The notes: generated by a model from the sequence alone, not told the origin. A stretch of DNA of 64,000 nucleotides from Hydrotalea flava (GCF_001623405.1 NZ_LUHG01000082.1:19651-83650), one strand, 5' to 3'. Counted from the stretch's first letter, positions 9,117-18,974 are shown. A program made the numbers and translations.

Positions 9117-10220
9117 CTAATTGTTTAGAGTATCATAAATTAAAAGTGCTTGCGAGGCAATAATGCGATCGCCTACGTCAATGCCGGAAGCAATATAAGT
9201 TTTATCGCCAATGGTATTGATAACCTCTACTGGCGTAATGACGGCTACGCCATTACCCTGGTATTTTAAAACATAATACCGGCTGTTATCGAACACCAAT
9301 GCTTTAGATGAAATGCAAATAGATTGTTTGTTTTCTTTATTGGTAACCAATATACTGGCAAACATTTGTGGTTTTAATGCATAATCATTATTGGGCAAAA
9401 CCACTTTTACTTTCATTACTTTATTGGTGGGGTCTAACACATTCATCATTTTATCAACCCTGCCTTTAAATATGCGGTTGGGATATGAAATAGTGGTTAC
9501 ATCAACCGGGTTGCCGAGATGAATTTTACTGATATTCGATTCATATACATTGGCATAAATCCAAACATCTTTCAAATCAGAAATTGTAAAAAGGTTAGAG
9601 CTATTATCAGTTCTTATGGCTGTATTATTGGTTACATTTTTTTGAACAATAAAACCACTGATAGGTGCTTTAATCACATAATTGCCTTGTGTATTATTAC
9701 CATTAATTTTTAAAACTCTATTCACCATTTCTAGTTGGGCTACAGCTTGTTGATAAGCAGCTTCAGCTGCATTTACATCTAATTGTGAGGCAAGTCCACT
9801 TTTAAATAAATCGCGTTGAGCATCTAAATTTTTCTTGGCAACCGCTAAGTTAGTTTCTGCATTCACTAAGCTGTTGCTATATCCAGCCATTTCACTACTT
9901 TTAATAACAGCCAATATCTGACCTTTTTGAACATAATCTCCCAATTGTACTTTTACATCTTCCACATTACCACTTACTAACGGATATACATTTACTTGTT
10001 TATCCTGATTAAAATCAACAGTTCCGGTTAAGGTTAATGCGTCTACAAGTGGGCATTTTTGAACTGTATCTATTTTTAATGTTTTTAATAATGAGTCAGG
10101 AATTACATATTGTTGCCTTTCTTCTTTTTTTACCGATTCCTCTTTGCAGGCGGTAATACTGCATATAGAAACGGCTATAAAAAAAGCGGATACTATCCAT
10201 TTGTTATTAATATTTTTCAT
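9117..10220 (-). CDS. RND metal efflux adaptor lipoprotein (CusB/CzcB type)
   Basis: The protein has 367 residues. An N-terminal lipobox (SITAC, acylated Cys25) makes it a periplasmic membrane-fusion lipoprotein. A barrel-sandwich/lipoyl half motif (VYPLVSGNVEDVKVQLGDYV, about 81-100) precedes a coiled-coil hairpin (about 115-170). The returning lipoyl half (YVIKAPISGFIVQ) and a beta-barrel domain complete the membrane-fusion fold. The protein links the pump to the outer-membrane channel. No His-rich metal-binding N-terminus is visible. It lies 18 bp downstream of the channel gene. Confidence 0.93.
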   Translation of the reverse strand: MKNINNKWIVSAFFIAVSICSITACKEESVKKEERQQYVIPDSLLKTLKIDTVQKCPLVDALTLTGTVDFNQDKQVNVYPLVSGNVEDVKVQLGDYVQKGQILAVIKSSEMAGYSNSLVNAETNLAVAKKNLDAQRDLFKSGLASQLDVNAAEAAYQQAVAQLEMVNRVLKINGNNTQGNYVIKAPISGFIVQKNVTNNTAIRTDNSSNLFTISDLKDVWIYANVYESNISKIHLGNPVDVTTISYPNRIFKGRVDKMMNVLDPTNKVMKVKVVLPNNDYALKPQMFASILVTNKENKQSICISSKALVFDNSRYYVLKYQGNGVAVITPVEVINTIGDKTYIASGIDVGDRIIASQALLIYDTLNN

Positions 10221-10238
10221 ACTTGAATATTTCAGGGT

Positions 10239-11519
10239 TTAATAAAGTGATGTTCCAGTATAATAATTTAGATCTTCAAATGCGCTGATGCGGTTGAATT
10301 TAATGGAATTGATTTGTAATGTATTTTGTTTATAAGCATCATAAAAATCTAAAAAGTCCAGCAAACTAATATTTCGTTTTTTGTAATTCGATAAAACTTC
10401 ATCCTTCAACCGGTCAAAATCTTTTCCGAAAGCCGGATCAATTTTTTGGTACAATGCGGAATTGTCGTATGCCTTTTGCAAAGCCCGGTATATTTGTGCT
10501 TCAATACTTGCCTCCGTACTTTTTTGGCTGGTGGTACTATAATCAATCATCGACTTTGCCGATTTGATATTACCCTGATTTCTGTTGAAAATAGGAATAT
10601 CTATTCCAAAACCAACATTATTAAAGTTTTGTATATAGTTGCCTTGTTGGTCATATCCTAATTGCAGGGCAAGATCGGGAACAGCCAAAGCTTTTTGCAG
10701 GTCATAATTTTGTTTACTCATATCTGTATAAGCCTTTGCAATTTTAAGATCGGTTCTGGCCTGATAAGCCGAATCGATTAATATCGCAATAGGATATTTG
10801 GCAGGGCTGATTTTTGCCAGTTCGGTTTCATTAACTTCCGGTTGTATAAAACTGTCTTTTAACTGCAATACCAGCCGCAATTCACTTTCTGTATCATTAA
10901 TTTGATTGATTAAATCGTTGTATTCGCTTTCTAAGCTATACAATTGCGCTTTAATTCTAACTACTTCTTTTTCGGCAATATATCCCCTTGATTGTTGTTG
11001 TTCAAAGGCTTTTACCACTTGCAGCAACGATTGAATTTCCTGTTGGTATACTTTAGAGGATTGCGTTAAATAATAAATATTATAAAAATCGGTTCTTAGT
11101 GTATACCGTAAAGTGCGCATTAAATCATAAAACTGATATTCAGCCAACTTGGCATTGGTTTCGGCCAGTTTAATTTGCTTATTTCTTTTGCCTGCCAAAA
11201 TAATCATTTGTGAAAGCGTAGCCTGAATTTCGCCTTCCGAACCAAAGGGCAGCACTTTTTTTGAAACTGGCTGCAGCATCATTTGCGAAATGTTGATATT
11301 CGGATTGGGATAAAGTTTGGCTTGTATAATTAATGCCTTTTGCGCATCTACATTATAACGTTGGGCTAAAAGCAGCAAATTATTTTGCAAGAAGATACTT
11401 TCAGCACTATCTATACTTAAATGGACAGTATCACTAGTGGGAGGTTGCCATTGTGCCATTGCAATTCGGGAACAAAGCAATATTGCCCCAAACAAAAAAA
11501 TCGTTTTTAGTTTTTGCAT
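10239..11519 (-). CDS. TolC-family outer membrane channel (CusC/CzcC type)
   Basis: The protein has 426 residues with a signal peptide ending at AMAQ (about residue 23). Two related long-helical halves with alternating Gln/Ala/Tyr-rich coiled coils form the outer-membrane efflux protein repeat structure, for example around VRIKAQLYSLESEYNDLINQ in the first half. It supplies the outer-membrane exit duct for the metal pump encoded downstream. The first structural gene of the tripartite system, it follows the small protein gene by 98 bp. Confidence 0.92.
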   Translation of the reverse strand: MQKLKTIFLFGAILLCSRIAMAQWQPPTSDTVHLSIDSAESIFLQNNLLLLAQRYNVDAQKALIIQAKLYPNPNINISQMMLQPVSKKVLPFGSEGEIQATLSQMIILAGKRNKQIKLAETNAKLAEYQFYDLMRTLRYTLRTDFYNIYYLTQSSKVYQQEIQSLLQVVKAFEQQQSRGYIAEKEVVRIKAQLYSLESEYNDLINQINDTESELRLVLQLKDSFIQPEVNETELAKISPAKYPIAILIDSAYQARTDLKIAKAYTDMSKQNYDLQKALAVPDLALQLGYDQQGNYIQNFNNVGFGIDIPIFNRNQGNIKSAKSMIDYSTTSQKSTEASIEAQIYRALQKAYDNSALYQKIDPAFGKDFDRLKDEVLSNYKKRNISLLDFLDFYDAYKQNTLQINSIKFNRISAFEDLNYYTGTSLY

Positions 11520-11617
11520 ATAAAACCTGTAATATTCTATGAATAAATTATATCTGTTAAAATACTAAGCATTTGTCAATATTTCAACCAAATACACACA
11601 ATAATTGTAAAATAATT

Positions 11618-12022
11618 TTATGCTATGAATGGCTTTGGAGGGGGAGGTGTGATTTCGCGGATAAACAGTAAAGTAAAAAATTCGTTTCTGCTTCTACGGT
11701 AAGTATTATCCTCCACATGTTGAAGCGGGATTAATTTAACAGGTAGTTGCTGGCAAATTTTTACATCAAAATGTTTGATGTTTTGAGATTCTCTGGCATT
11801 GTGTTTACAATATTCCGGGAAGGCATCTTTATTGCCTAAAATAATTTCATCGAAATATTCTACCATTGAATTTAAATAGTTAAAATCGCTGATAGTATTT
11901 CTGTGTTTATGTGGATGAAAATCGATAGAGTCCATGCTGAAGTTTAAAATTTGCAGGGCTACAACCAATAAGAGGAATTTCGTTACAAAACTTTTTATTC
12001 TATTTTTAAATAATACATCCAC
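11618..12022 (-). CDS. Small His/Cys-containing membrane-anchored protein of the metal efflux operon
   Basis: A 134-residue protein of unknown function starts with GTG, five bases after a TAAATTTG -7 box. One hydrophobic N-terminal segment (about 11-28) suggests export or anchoring. The mature part carries possible metal ligands: DFHPHKHRN (34-42), EYCKHN (69-74) and a later ICQQ cysteine. The C-terminus is EITPPPPKPFIA. Its place at the head of the RND metal-efflux operon, with no terminator before the channel gene, suggests a metal-sensing or metal-handling role (inference). I know of similar small genes before CzcC-like channels in Bacteroidota, but no function is established. Confidence 0.7.
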   Translation of the reverse strand: MDVLFKNRIKSFVTKFLLLVVALQILNFSMDSIDFHPHKHRNTISDFNYLNSMVEYFDEIILGNKDAFPEYCKHNARESQNIKHFDVKICQQLPVKLIPLQHVEDNTYRRSRNEFFTLLFIREITPPPPKPFIA

Positions 12023-12027
12023 GTTTG

Positions 12028-12035
12028 CAAATTTA
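12028..12035 (-). promoter_or_regulatory. -7 box TAAATTTG of the metal efflux operon
   Basis: It matches TAnnTTTG on the minus strand and ends five bases before the GTG start. It supports the GTG start and an almost leaderless transcript. Confidence 0.55.
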
Positions 12036-12132
12036 AAAATAATACGGGCTAATCGGATATATCTGCATACTTTAATAATCTTTTAACGTAGAACATTTAG
12101 GCTGGCTGCTTTACTTCTACGACTGATTATAT

Positions 12133-12166
12133 AAAAAACCTGTTGCATGGGTACAACAGGTTTTTT
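12133..12166 (-). terminator. Terminator after secDF
   Basis: A 13-bp stem AAAAAACCTGTTG / CAACAGGTTTTTT with an 8-base loop gives T-tracts in both directions. It follows the secDF stop codon by 25 bp. Confidence 0.85.
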
Positions 12167-12190
12167 AAATTAAATTTATTGATGTTGCAA

Positions 12191-15100
12191 TTATTTCTTT
12201 TCAGAAGAATCGCCCAGTGGTTTATCTTTTGCCATATCAACCAAAATCGGTGCGGCAACAAATATGGAAGAGTAAGTACCGGTAATTACACCAATTAACA
12301 TTGCGAAAGAAAATCCGCGGGTAACCTCACCACCAAATATGAATAATATTAACAAGGTGAGAAATACGGTTAATGATGTCATAATGGTACGACTCAATGT
12401 ATCATTAATCGATTTATTGATAATGGCTCCTTTTGTGGCCCCTTTCATTAAGTGACTGTTTTCCCTGATTCTGTCGAACACAATTACGGTATCGTTCATA
12501 GAGAAACCAATTACGGTTAAGATGGCCGCAATAAAATGCTGATCAATTTCTAATGGGAATGGTACAATTTTTCTAAAGAAAGAGAATACAGCCAAAGTAA
12601 CGCATACATCATGCATTAAAGAGAAAATAGTACCCAGCGAATATCTCCAGTCTCTAAAACGGATGAAAATATACAAACATATAATAATCACTGCAATGAT
12701 GGTTGCTTTTTTGGCACCTGCTTTCAAATCATCTGAGATAGAAGGCTGAACAGTTTGAGAACTTTGCTTGTATTTTTTATCAAAATCGTAGAAAGTAGTA
12801 CCGGCCGGTAAATAATTCTTCAATCCTTCAAATATAGTATGTTCTACAATTGAATCAGTATTGGGTTTTGATTCTTTAATCAGATAAGCTGTTGTAATAT
12901 TTAACTGATTATTGGTTCCAACTGTTTTAATTATCGGCAATTCACCACCCAAAACAGGACGCAATTCATCGGCTAATTTTTGCTGATTTACCGGTTTATC
13001 GAACTTAACGGTATAGCTACGCCCCCCTTCAAATTCAACGCCTTCATCAAAACCATTGAAATAAGAGGCAATTCCCAATGTAAATACAATGGCAGAAATA
13101 ATATAAGTAATTTTTCTATACTCAATAAATTTGAATGCAGAATGTTTAAATATTTTTCTGGAGATGGCAGTGAAATAGTTAAAGTGGCGCTTCCTGGTCA
13201 TGTATATATCGGTAATCATTCTGGAAACCAGAATACCACAGAACAGTGATAATAAAATACCGATAATTTGTGTGGTAGCAAATCCTAACACAGGACCCAA
13301 TCCAAAATAAGCCAAAATAATAGCGGTTAACAAAGTAGTTACGTGGGCATCTAATACAGGTGCCAATGAACGTTTATAACCGTCGTTAATTGCATTTTGA
13401 TAGCTTTTACCCTTGGTAAGTTCTTCTTTAATTCTTTCAAATATAATAACGTTCGTATCTACCGCCATACCTACCGTTAATACCAAACCTGCTATACCGG
13501 CTGCGGTAAGGGTAAATCCTAATGCACTCAATATACCTATGGTAAATAGTAAGTTTAGGATTAATGCAATATTGGCTACCCAACCACCATTGTTATAATA
13601 AATAAGCATTAAAGAGAATATAACCAGGAAGGAGATAAAGAATGCCAAAGCACCACCTTTAATGGCTGCACTACCCAAAGTAGGCCCTACAATTTGTTCC
13701 TGTACAATTTTGGCAGGAGCAGTTAATTTACCACTGGTTAATATTTCGGCAAGGTCTTGTGCTTCTTTAACAGTATAGTTACCGGAAATTTGTGAATTAC
13801 CGGTTGTAATGGCATCATTTACATTGGGTGCAGAGTAAACAAAATTATCTAATACAATAGCAATAGGTTTGTCAATATTTCTGGCAGTCATTTTTGCCCA
13901 GATATTGGTACCCACATTATCCATTGACATGCTGATTACCACACGGCCTCTTTCATCATTATCCTGACGTGCATTGGTAACATGTTCACCTTCTAATTCA
14001 GCCTGTCCGTTGTCTAAAGTTTTGATAGCATATAGATTCAGGAAATTTTTTGCCTTAGGATCATCACTGGTATTATCGGGTTTACCATACATGAACACGA
14101 GGTTAGATGGAAATTTGCTTTTCACAATATCCATATTGAAGTACCTGTTAAACGTGCCTGTATCTTTAACCTGAATCATGGCAATAACACCCGGATATAC
14201 CACTTTGCCGGTAGCATTACGATAGGGTTGCGGGCCGGGTAACAACAATCTTCTTAACGGATTTTCATTGTTTTTGAATGTGGTAGAATCGGTTGTAGTG
14301 GTATTGTTATTTGAAGCAGATGATAATTGCGATAATGTAGCGGTTTGTGTTGTATCTGTTTTTTCTGATTTTTTTGCTACAGGTGCAGTTTCCGATTTTG
14401 CTTTTGCAGTATCAGTAGCTTTGATGCCATTTAAATAATCCTGTAAAGCTTTGTCTGCACTTAATAAACCATTCACTAACTCCGGATTTTCGGCGGTATA
14501 CACTTCAAAGAATTGTAAGTTGGCAGTAGATTGCAGGTAATTTCTAACCCTTTCCGGATCAGTAATGCCGGCCAATTCTACATTGATAATCCCTTTGGCA
14601 GGATCGGGGTTGATATTGGGAGAAGAAACCCCAAATTTATCAATACGTGTTCTTAAAACCCGTAATGTGTTATTAAAAGCAGCAGTAGCCTGTTCTCTTA
14701 AATAATTGGTAACATCATCATTAGATGTGTTGTATTTTAATTTGCCATTACTTCTGGCTACAAAGAATGGTGCCAATTGTGCATTGGGATTAATTTTTTT
14801 GTATTCATCAATAAACAGGGTAATTAAATCTGCTCCACTATTTGCTTTTTTATTGACTGCAGCTGCTAAAGCCTGATTAAATTGTGGGTCTTTGGTATAA
14901 TCGGCCAACGATTTGATTAAAGCATCTAACTGTACTTCTAAAGTAACACTCATACCTCCCTGCAAATCAAGCCCCAATAATAGTTCTTTATCTTTTGCGC
15001 TGCGGTAGGTTGTTAAACCGAATGGCCCAATTTTAAAATCTTGGGTACTGTCCAATAACCTTTTGTATTCAGCTTCTTTTAACTGTTTTAAGGTATCGGC

Positions 15101-15289
15101 ATACAAATCCCGCAAATCAGTATTATCAGGATATTTTACTGATGGGGCAGGGTAGGCCTGTACATATTTTTCGGCCTTGGCTTCCATGGCACTTTCGTGG
15201 CTCTTTACAATCCATGTAAAAGAGAGCTGGTAAATACAAATTAAAATAAGAGCAATCGTAAAAAATCGCACTAAACCTTTCAGTTGCAT
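12191..15289 (-). CDS. secDF: Fused protein translocase subunit SecDF
   Basis: This 1032-residue protein joins SecD and SecF, a fusion common in Bacteroidota. It uses the proton gradient to help protein export through SecYEG at the inner membrane. SecD begins with a TM helix (about 8-27) and the LLGLDLQGGMSVTLEV motif (about 104-119). A periplasmic P1 domain follows, with a low-complexity Ser/Thr/Asn/Lys linker near 300-340. SecD TM helices run from about 540, and SecF starts near 700 with FEGGRSYTVKF and ends with NDTVIVFDRIRE-type motifs. Both halves show the conserved TM aspartates (VGMAVDTNVIIFERI and GFSMNDTVIVFDRI). It is a single-gene unit with its own terminator. Confidence 0.97.
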   Translation of the reverse strand: MQLKGLVRFFTIALILICIYQLSFTWIVKSHESAMEAKAEKYVQAYPAPSVKYPDNTDLRDLYADTLKQLKEAEYKRLLDSTQDFKIGPFGLTTYRSAKDKELLLGLDLQGGMSVTLEVQLDALIKSLADYTKDPQFNQALAAAVNKKANSGADLITLFIDEYKKINPNAQLAPFFVARSNGKLKYNTSNDDVTNYLREQATAAFNNTLRVLRTRIDKFGVSSPNINPDPAKGIINVELAGITDPERVRNYLQSTANLQFFEVYTAENPELVNGLLSADKALQDYLNGIKATDTAKAKSETAPVAKKSEKTDTTQTATLSQLSSASNNNTTTTDSTTFKNNENPLRRLLLPGPQPYRNATGKVVYPGVIAMIQVKDTGTFNRYFNMDIVKSKFPSNLVFMYGKPDNTSDDPKAKNFLNLYAIKTLDNGQAELEGEHVTNARQDNDERGRVVISMSMDNVGTNIWAKMTARNIDKPIAIVLDNFVYSAPNVNDAITTGNSQISGNYTVKEAQDLAEILTSGKLTAPAKIVQEQIVGPTLGSAAIKGGALAFFISFLVIFSLMLIYYNNGGWVANIALILNLLFTIGILSALGFTLTAAGIAGLVLTVGMAVDTNVIIFERIKEELTKGKSYQNAINDGYKRSLAPVLDAHVTTLLTAIILAYFGLGPVLGFATTQIIGILLSLFCGILVSRMITDIYMTRKRHFNYFTAISRKIFKHSAFKFIEYRKITYIISAIVFTLGIASYFNGFDEGVEFEGGRSYTVKFDKPVNQQKLADELRPVLGGELPIIKTVGTNNQLNITTAYLIKESKPNTDSIVEHTIFEGLKNYLPAGTTFYDFDKKYKQSSQTVQPSISDDLKAGAKKATIIAVIIICLYIFIRFRDWRYSLGTIFSLMHDVCVTLAVFSFFRKIVPFPLEIDQHFIAAILTVIGFSMNDTVIVFDRIRENSHLMKGATKGAIINKSINDTLSRTIMTSLTVFLTLLILFIFGGEVTRGFSFAMLIGVITGTYSSIFVAAPILVDMAKDKPLGDSSEKK

Positions 15290-15387
15290 ACTAGTAAGGG
15301 TTTATAAAATTTTAGAGTGGGCAAAGATAGGGGAATGAAAATGATATTTAATTAGAAATTAACAACAGTAAAATTGTTTAAAAAAAA

Positions 15388-15873
15388 TTATTGTACATCC
15401 ACCAGATTCACATCAAAAAATAGCGGCGCATTGGGGGGTATCGGGCCACTGCCAATACATCCGTAAGCCAAAACAGAAGGAATAACCATTTTAATTTCGC
15501 CTCCTTTCTTAATCAGCGGAATGGCAATTTGCCAGCCCTGAATCAGTGAATACAAATTCCATCCTGTTTGACTGGCATTGGGCTGCATATCGAAGGTGGT
15601 TCCATTTAATAATTTTCCGGTATATGTTATATATATTTTTGAATTGAGTGAAGGGGTTGCGCCTGTTCCCGATGTGATAATTTGATATAAAATGCCACTG
15701 GTATCAGTTTGGTAGGTAATGCCATTGGCCACACAAAAGGCTACCATGGCATTTTTTTCTGAAGCTACCGTTGCTGACTGGCAAGGAGCACCTCCACCGG
15801 AATTGGATTTTGAACAGGCAGAAAAAAAGATTACTGAAATAAAAGCGGCTGTTAACAGTTGCTTCACCATCAT
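15388..15873 (-). CDS. FKBP-type peptidyl-prolyl isomerase lipoprotein
   Basis: From the ATG at 15873 the protein has 161 residues. It begins MMVKQLLTAAFISVIFFSACSK, a lipoprotein signal with a FSAC lipobox. The longer frame reaches 15939 but would overlap the upstream gene and bury the signal peptide. The C-terminal half is an FKBP domain: YITYTGKLLNGTTFD, IQGWQIAIPLIKKGG and IPSVLAYG. It should catalyse prolyl cis/trans isomerisation or assist folding in the periplasm or at the outer membrane. Gaps in the domain (a YGCIGSGPIPPNAPL loop) are normal for the family. It lies 7 bp after the 121-residue membrane protein gene and is probably cotranscribed. Confidence 0.88.
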   Translation of the reverse strand: MMVKQLLTAAFISVIFFSACSKSNSGGGAPCQSATVASEKNAMVAFCVANGITYQTDTSGILYQIITSGTGATPSLNSKIYITYTGKLLNGTTFDMQPNASQTGWNLYSLIQGWQIAIPLIKKGGEIKMVIPSVLAYGCIGSGPIPPNAPLFFDVNLVDVQ

Positions 15874-15880
15874 TGTTTTT

Positions 15881-16246
15881 TTATGAATGAGTAGAATTGT
15901 TTGGGTTGTTAGAACCAGTTGTTGTATTATTTTTTTCAAGTTTTCGTTTTTTGGATAGTAATTCTAAATAATGCTGCTGGTTCATTTCCCATCGGTAATT
16001 CCTGTACAAAAAAGCCATAAATATTGAAATGATGAGAATGATCAACAATAAAAAAAATGGGTTTAGTTTGGTATGCGCTTCCATATCTGCACGTTCATAC
16101 CATCCGGCAGCTATCAGCAAAATGATGCCTGCACCCATACTGATTCCTGATGAAAATCCTTTCAATAATGTGCGGACACTGGTTTTTTGCTTTTCCCCGT
16201 TAGCAGACCAATAAACAATAAATTTTTCTTCCTCCTCGGTTAACAT
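15881..16246 (-). CDS. Hypothetical two-TM membrane protein
   Basis: This 121-residue protein is not recognised. It has a charged N-terminus (LTEEEEKF), TM helices at about 35-48 and 63-81, and a basic, Asn-rich cytoplasmic tail. The ATG is placed four bases after a TACATTTG promoter box, which supports this start. It leads a small operon with the FKBP lipoprotein gene. A membrane-envelope role is plausible from the neighbour but unproven. Confidence 0.7.
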   Translation of the reverse strand: MLTEEEEKFIVYWSANGEKQKTSVRTLLKGFSSGISMGAGIILLIAAGWYERADMEAHTKLNPFFLLLIILIISIFMAFLYRNYRWEMNQQHYLELLSKKRKLEKNNTTTGSNNPNNSTHS

Positions 16247-16250
16247 GTCG

Positions 16251-16258
16251 CAAATGTA
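16251..16258 (-). promoter_or_regulatory. -7 box TACATTTG
   Basis: It matches TAnnTTTG on the minus strand, is followed by C, and ends four bases before the ATG at 16246. It suggests an almost leaderless mRNA. Confidence 0.6.
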
Positions 16259-16314
16259 ATATTTAAGCTTTCAAAATTGCTGCTATGGTATAAAAAATCG
16301 ATTTTTTGGGTTAA

Positions 16315-16356
16315 AATGTCAAAATCAGGTATTACATATTGTATCTACCTGACATT
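16315..16356. promoter_or_regulatory. Overlapping inverted repeats upstream of the YhhN-like gene
   Basis: CAGGTA (16326-16331) pairs with TACCTG (16346-16351), and AATGTCA (16315-16321) pairs with TGACATT (16350-16356). The pairs overlap at their right arms. The site lies between divergent genes and could be an operator, but no regulator is assignable. Confidence 0.3.
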
Positions 16357-16443
16357 ATTATACTTTTAGCATACATTTTTTTAAAACAGAAATTATATTC
16401 CTGAATCGGCTTATTTTCGTAGCATACACTTAAAATTAACTGC

Positions 16444-17130
16444 ATGCGCTTACTTAAAAAGCATGGCATATTGGTATTCTGGTTTTTTTTATTGGCCGAT
16501 TGTTACCTCCTTCTTACAGAAAAAGAGCAATTGCAGATATTTACTAAACCCTTGTTAATACCCATTTTGCTTTTCTTTATTTTTTTAAACGCAAAACATA
16601 ATTTGTTTAAACATACTAAAACATTGGTGTTTTTAGCATTCGTATTTGCCTGGATAGGCGATATTTTGTTAATGGGGAAAGGAACCCTTTTCTTTATTTT
16701 CGGAATGGTGGCATTTATTGTTGCACACATTTTTTTCATCATTACTTTTTTAAGAATGCACCAGCCTGAACTAAAACATAGCCAGGAAGCATTTATTGGT
16801 GTGGTTATTTTGTTTTGTTGGAATTATTTAATCTTTCACTTTATTGGTGCCAATTTAGGGGGCATGAAATGGCCTATACTAATATATATGTTGATAATTA
16901 GTACAATGGCTGTTAGTACGGTTAATTTATTAAGTAGTAGAAGCAAGAAAAATTTAGCCATTAATTTTTTTATACCTGGCGCTGCATTGTTCATGATTTC
17001 TGATTCGGTACTGGCATTAAAAATGTTTTTATATACCGATGTATCTTTTCTTGGTGTAGTAGTAATGGTAAGTTATGGTTATGCGCTGAGTTTATTGGCA
17101 GATGGGTTTACCCGTTATTTTAGGGGATAA
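16444..17130 (+). CDS. YhhN/TMEM86 family membrane protein (lysoplasmalogenase-like)
   Basis: The 228-residue integral membrane protein has about eight TM helices. It carries the YhhN-family signatures WIGDILLM (about 64-71) and GMVAFIVAHIFFIITF (about 83-98), and an ISDSVLA segment near 181. Vertebrate TMEM86 members hydrolyse the vinyl-ether bond of lysoplasmalogens; the bacterial substrate is uncertain. The conserved Asp residues in the TM helices are present. It is a single plus-strand gene between minus-strand units. A weak 7-bp hairpin follows at 17136-17154. Confidence 0.85.
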   Translation: MRLLKKHGILVFWFFLLADCYLLLTEKEQLQIFTKPLLIPILLFFIFLNAKHNLFKHTKTLVFLAFVFAWIGDILLMGKGTLFFIFGMVAFIVAHIFFIITFLRMHQPELKHSQEAFIGVVILFCWNYLIFHFIGANLGGMKWPILIYMLIISTMAVSTVNLLSSRSKKNLAINFFIPGAALFMISDSVLALKMFLYTDVSFLGVVVMVSYGYALSLLADGFTRYFRG

Positions 17131-17135
17131 AAAAA

Positions 17136-17154
17136 TACCTCATAAAATGAGGTA
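17136..17154. terminator. Weak hairpin between convergent genes
   Basis: TACCTCA / TGAGGTA pair with a 5-base loop. The A-run on its left would be a T-tract only on the minus strand. This is a weak candidate. Confidence 0.35.
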
Positions 17155-17274
17155 AGGATTGTTAAAGTCATCATCTTTCTTCAGTAAAAAATAATTCAAA
17201 ACTTTTTTCCACCATTGTATCCATTTCATAGTTCAACTGTTTTGTCATAAAACAATAAAGGAATTGATTGGAAA

Positions 17275-17317
17275 AAAAATCCCGAAAAAAATAATGACTA
17301 TTCGTTTCGGGATTTTT
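17275..17317 (-). terminator. Terminator after groEL
   Basis: A 13-bp stem AAAAATCCCGAAA / TTTCGGGATTTTT lies 23 bp beyond the groEL stop codon. T-rich arms serve both directions. Confidence 0.85.
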
Positions 17318-17339
17318 ATATGTTGTATGGTTAGAAGGA

Positions 17340-18974
17340 TTAGTAACCCATTCCGCCCATATCAGGTGCAGGATGTGCTGCAGGTGCTTCCGGTTTTGGT
17401 TTGTCGGCAATTACACATTCGGTAGTTAAGAACATACCTGCAATAGATGCGGCATTTTCTAAAGCTACGCGGCTAACTTTTGTAGGATCAATAACGCCGG
17501 CTTTAAACAGGTTTTCGTATTGTTCTGTTCTGGCATTGAAACCAAAATCACCTTTGCCTTCTTTAATTTTTTGCACTACAATTGAACCGTCAACACCGGT
17601 ATTGGTAGTTAAGATGCGGATGGGTTCTTCCAAAGCACGGCGAATAATGGCCATACCGGTTTGTTCATCAGCAATTTGGCCTTTAATTTTGTTTTCCAAT
17701 ACCTCAATGGCGCGGATGTAAGCAACACCACCGCCGGGAACAATGCCTTCTTCAACGGCTGCTCTTGTAGCATGTAAAGCATCATCCACACGGTCTTTCT
17801 TTTCTTTCATTTCCACCTCGGTAGCTGCGCCAACATACAATACTGCAACACCCCCGGCTAATTTAGCCAAACGTTCCTGCAGTTTTTCTCTGTCGTAATC
17901 AGAGGTAGTATTTTCAATTTGTGCTTTGATTTGATTCACTCTTGCTGTGATATCTTGTTTTTTACCTTTTCCGCCAACAATAGTAGTATTGTCTTTGTCG
18001 ATGGTAACAGAAGCAGCCTGTCCTAAGTAACTTAAATCAGCATTTTCTAATTTAAATCCTTGTTCTTCGCTTACTACAGTACCTGCAGTTAAAATAGCAA
18101 TATCGTTCAACATTTCTTTTCTTCTGTCGCCAAATCCGGGAGCTTTTACAGCAGCCACTTTAATGGTACCACGCAATTTGTTCACCACCAATGTAGCCAA
18201 TGCTTCCCCTTCTAAATCCTCTGCAATAATTAATAACGGACGGCCACTTTGCGCAACTTTTTCAAGTATGTGCAAAATATCTTTCATGGCAGAAATTTTC
18301 TTATCATATATTAATATGTAAGGGTTCTGCAATTCAGCTTCCATTTTTTCGCTGTTGGTAACAAAGTAAGGAGAGATATAGCCACGATCGAATTGCATAC
18401 CTTCTACAACATCAACTGTAGTATCGGTTCCTTTAGCTTCTTCAACGGTAATAACACCTTCTTTACCCACTTTTAAGAAAGCTTCTGCAATTAATTTACC
18501 GATGGTTTCATCGTTATTGGCAGAAATAGTTGCCACCTGTTGTATTTTTTTAGAATCATTTCCAACAGTTTGGCTTTGTGCTTTCAGGTTTTCAACCACT
18601 AAGCTAACAGCTTTATCAATACCACGTTTTAAATCCATTGGATTGGCACCGGATGCAACCATTTTTAAACCTTCACTAATAATCGCTTGTGCCAAAACGG
18701 TAGCAGTTGTAGTTCCATCACCGGCTAAATCGGCGGTTTTAGAAGCCACTTCTTTTACCATTTGTGCGCCCATATTTTCAATAGGGTCTTCTAATTCAAT
18801 TTCTTTTGCAACGGTAACACCATCTTTAGTTACCTGAGGTGCACCGAATTTTTTCTCAATTACAACATTTCTGCCTTTAGGCCCTAATGTTACTTTTACG
18901 GCGTTGGCTAATACATCAACACCTTTTTTCATTTTATTTCTTGCTTCAATGTCGAAGAAAATTTGTTTTGCCAT
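17340..18974 (-). CDS. groL: 60-kDa chaperonin GroEL
   Basis: The protein has 544 residues, the usual length. With GroES it forms the ATP-driven folding chamber in the cytoplasm. The sequence matches along its whole length: [16 protein letters not shown] near 27-42, the ATP-site [11 protein letters not shown] (about 86-96), and GGGVAYIRA near 413. It ends in the Gly/Met-rich tail PDMGGMGY. It lies 109 bp after groES and is followed by a strong terminator. Control is probably at the groES promoter region, where a 14-bp element shared with hsp20 occurs. Confidence 0.99.
   Translation of the reverse strand: MAKQIFFDIEARNKMKKGVDVLANAVKVTLGPKGRNVVIEKKFGAPQVTKDGVTVAKEIELEDPIENMGAQMVKEVASKTADLAGDGTTTATVLAQAIISEGLKMVASGANPMDLKRGIDKAVSLVVENLKAQSQTVGNDSKKIQQVATISANNDETIGKLIAEAFLKVGKEGVITVEEAKGTDTTVDVVEGMQFDRGYISPYFVTNSEKMEAELQNPYILIYDKKISAMKDILHILEKVAQSGRPLLIIAEDLEGEALATLVVNKLRGTIKVAAVKAPGFGDRRKEMLNDIAILTAGTVVSEEQGFKLENADLSYLGQAASVTIDKDNTTIVGGKGKKQDITARVNQIKAQIENTTSDYDREKLQERLAKLAGGVAVLYVGAATEVEMKEKKDRVDDALHATRAAVEEGIVPGGGVAYIRAIEVLENKIKGQIADEQTGMAIIRRALEEPIRILTTNTGVDGSIVVQKIKEGKGDFGFNARTEQYENLFKAGVIDPTKVSRVALENAASIAGMFLTTECVIADKPKPEAPAAHPAPDMGGMGY

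Noticed and set aside
17171..17410. Minus-strand frame covering the groEL 3' end
   Set aside because: It runs through the groEL terminator and overlaps groEL in another frame; no recognisable protein features.
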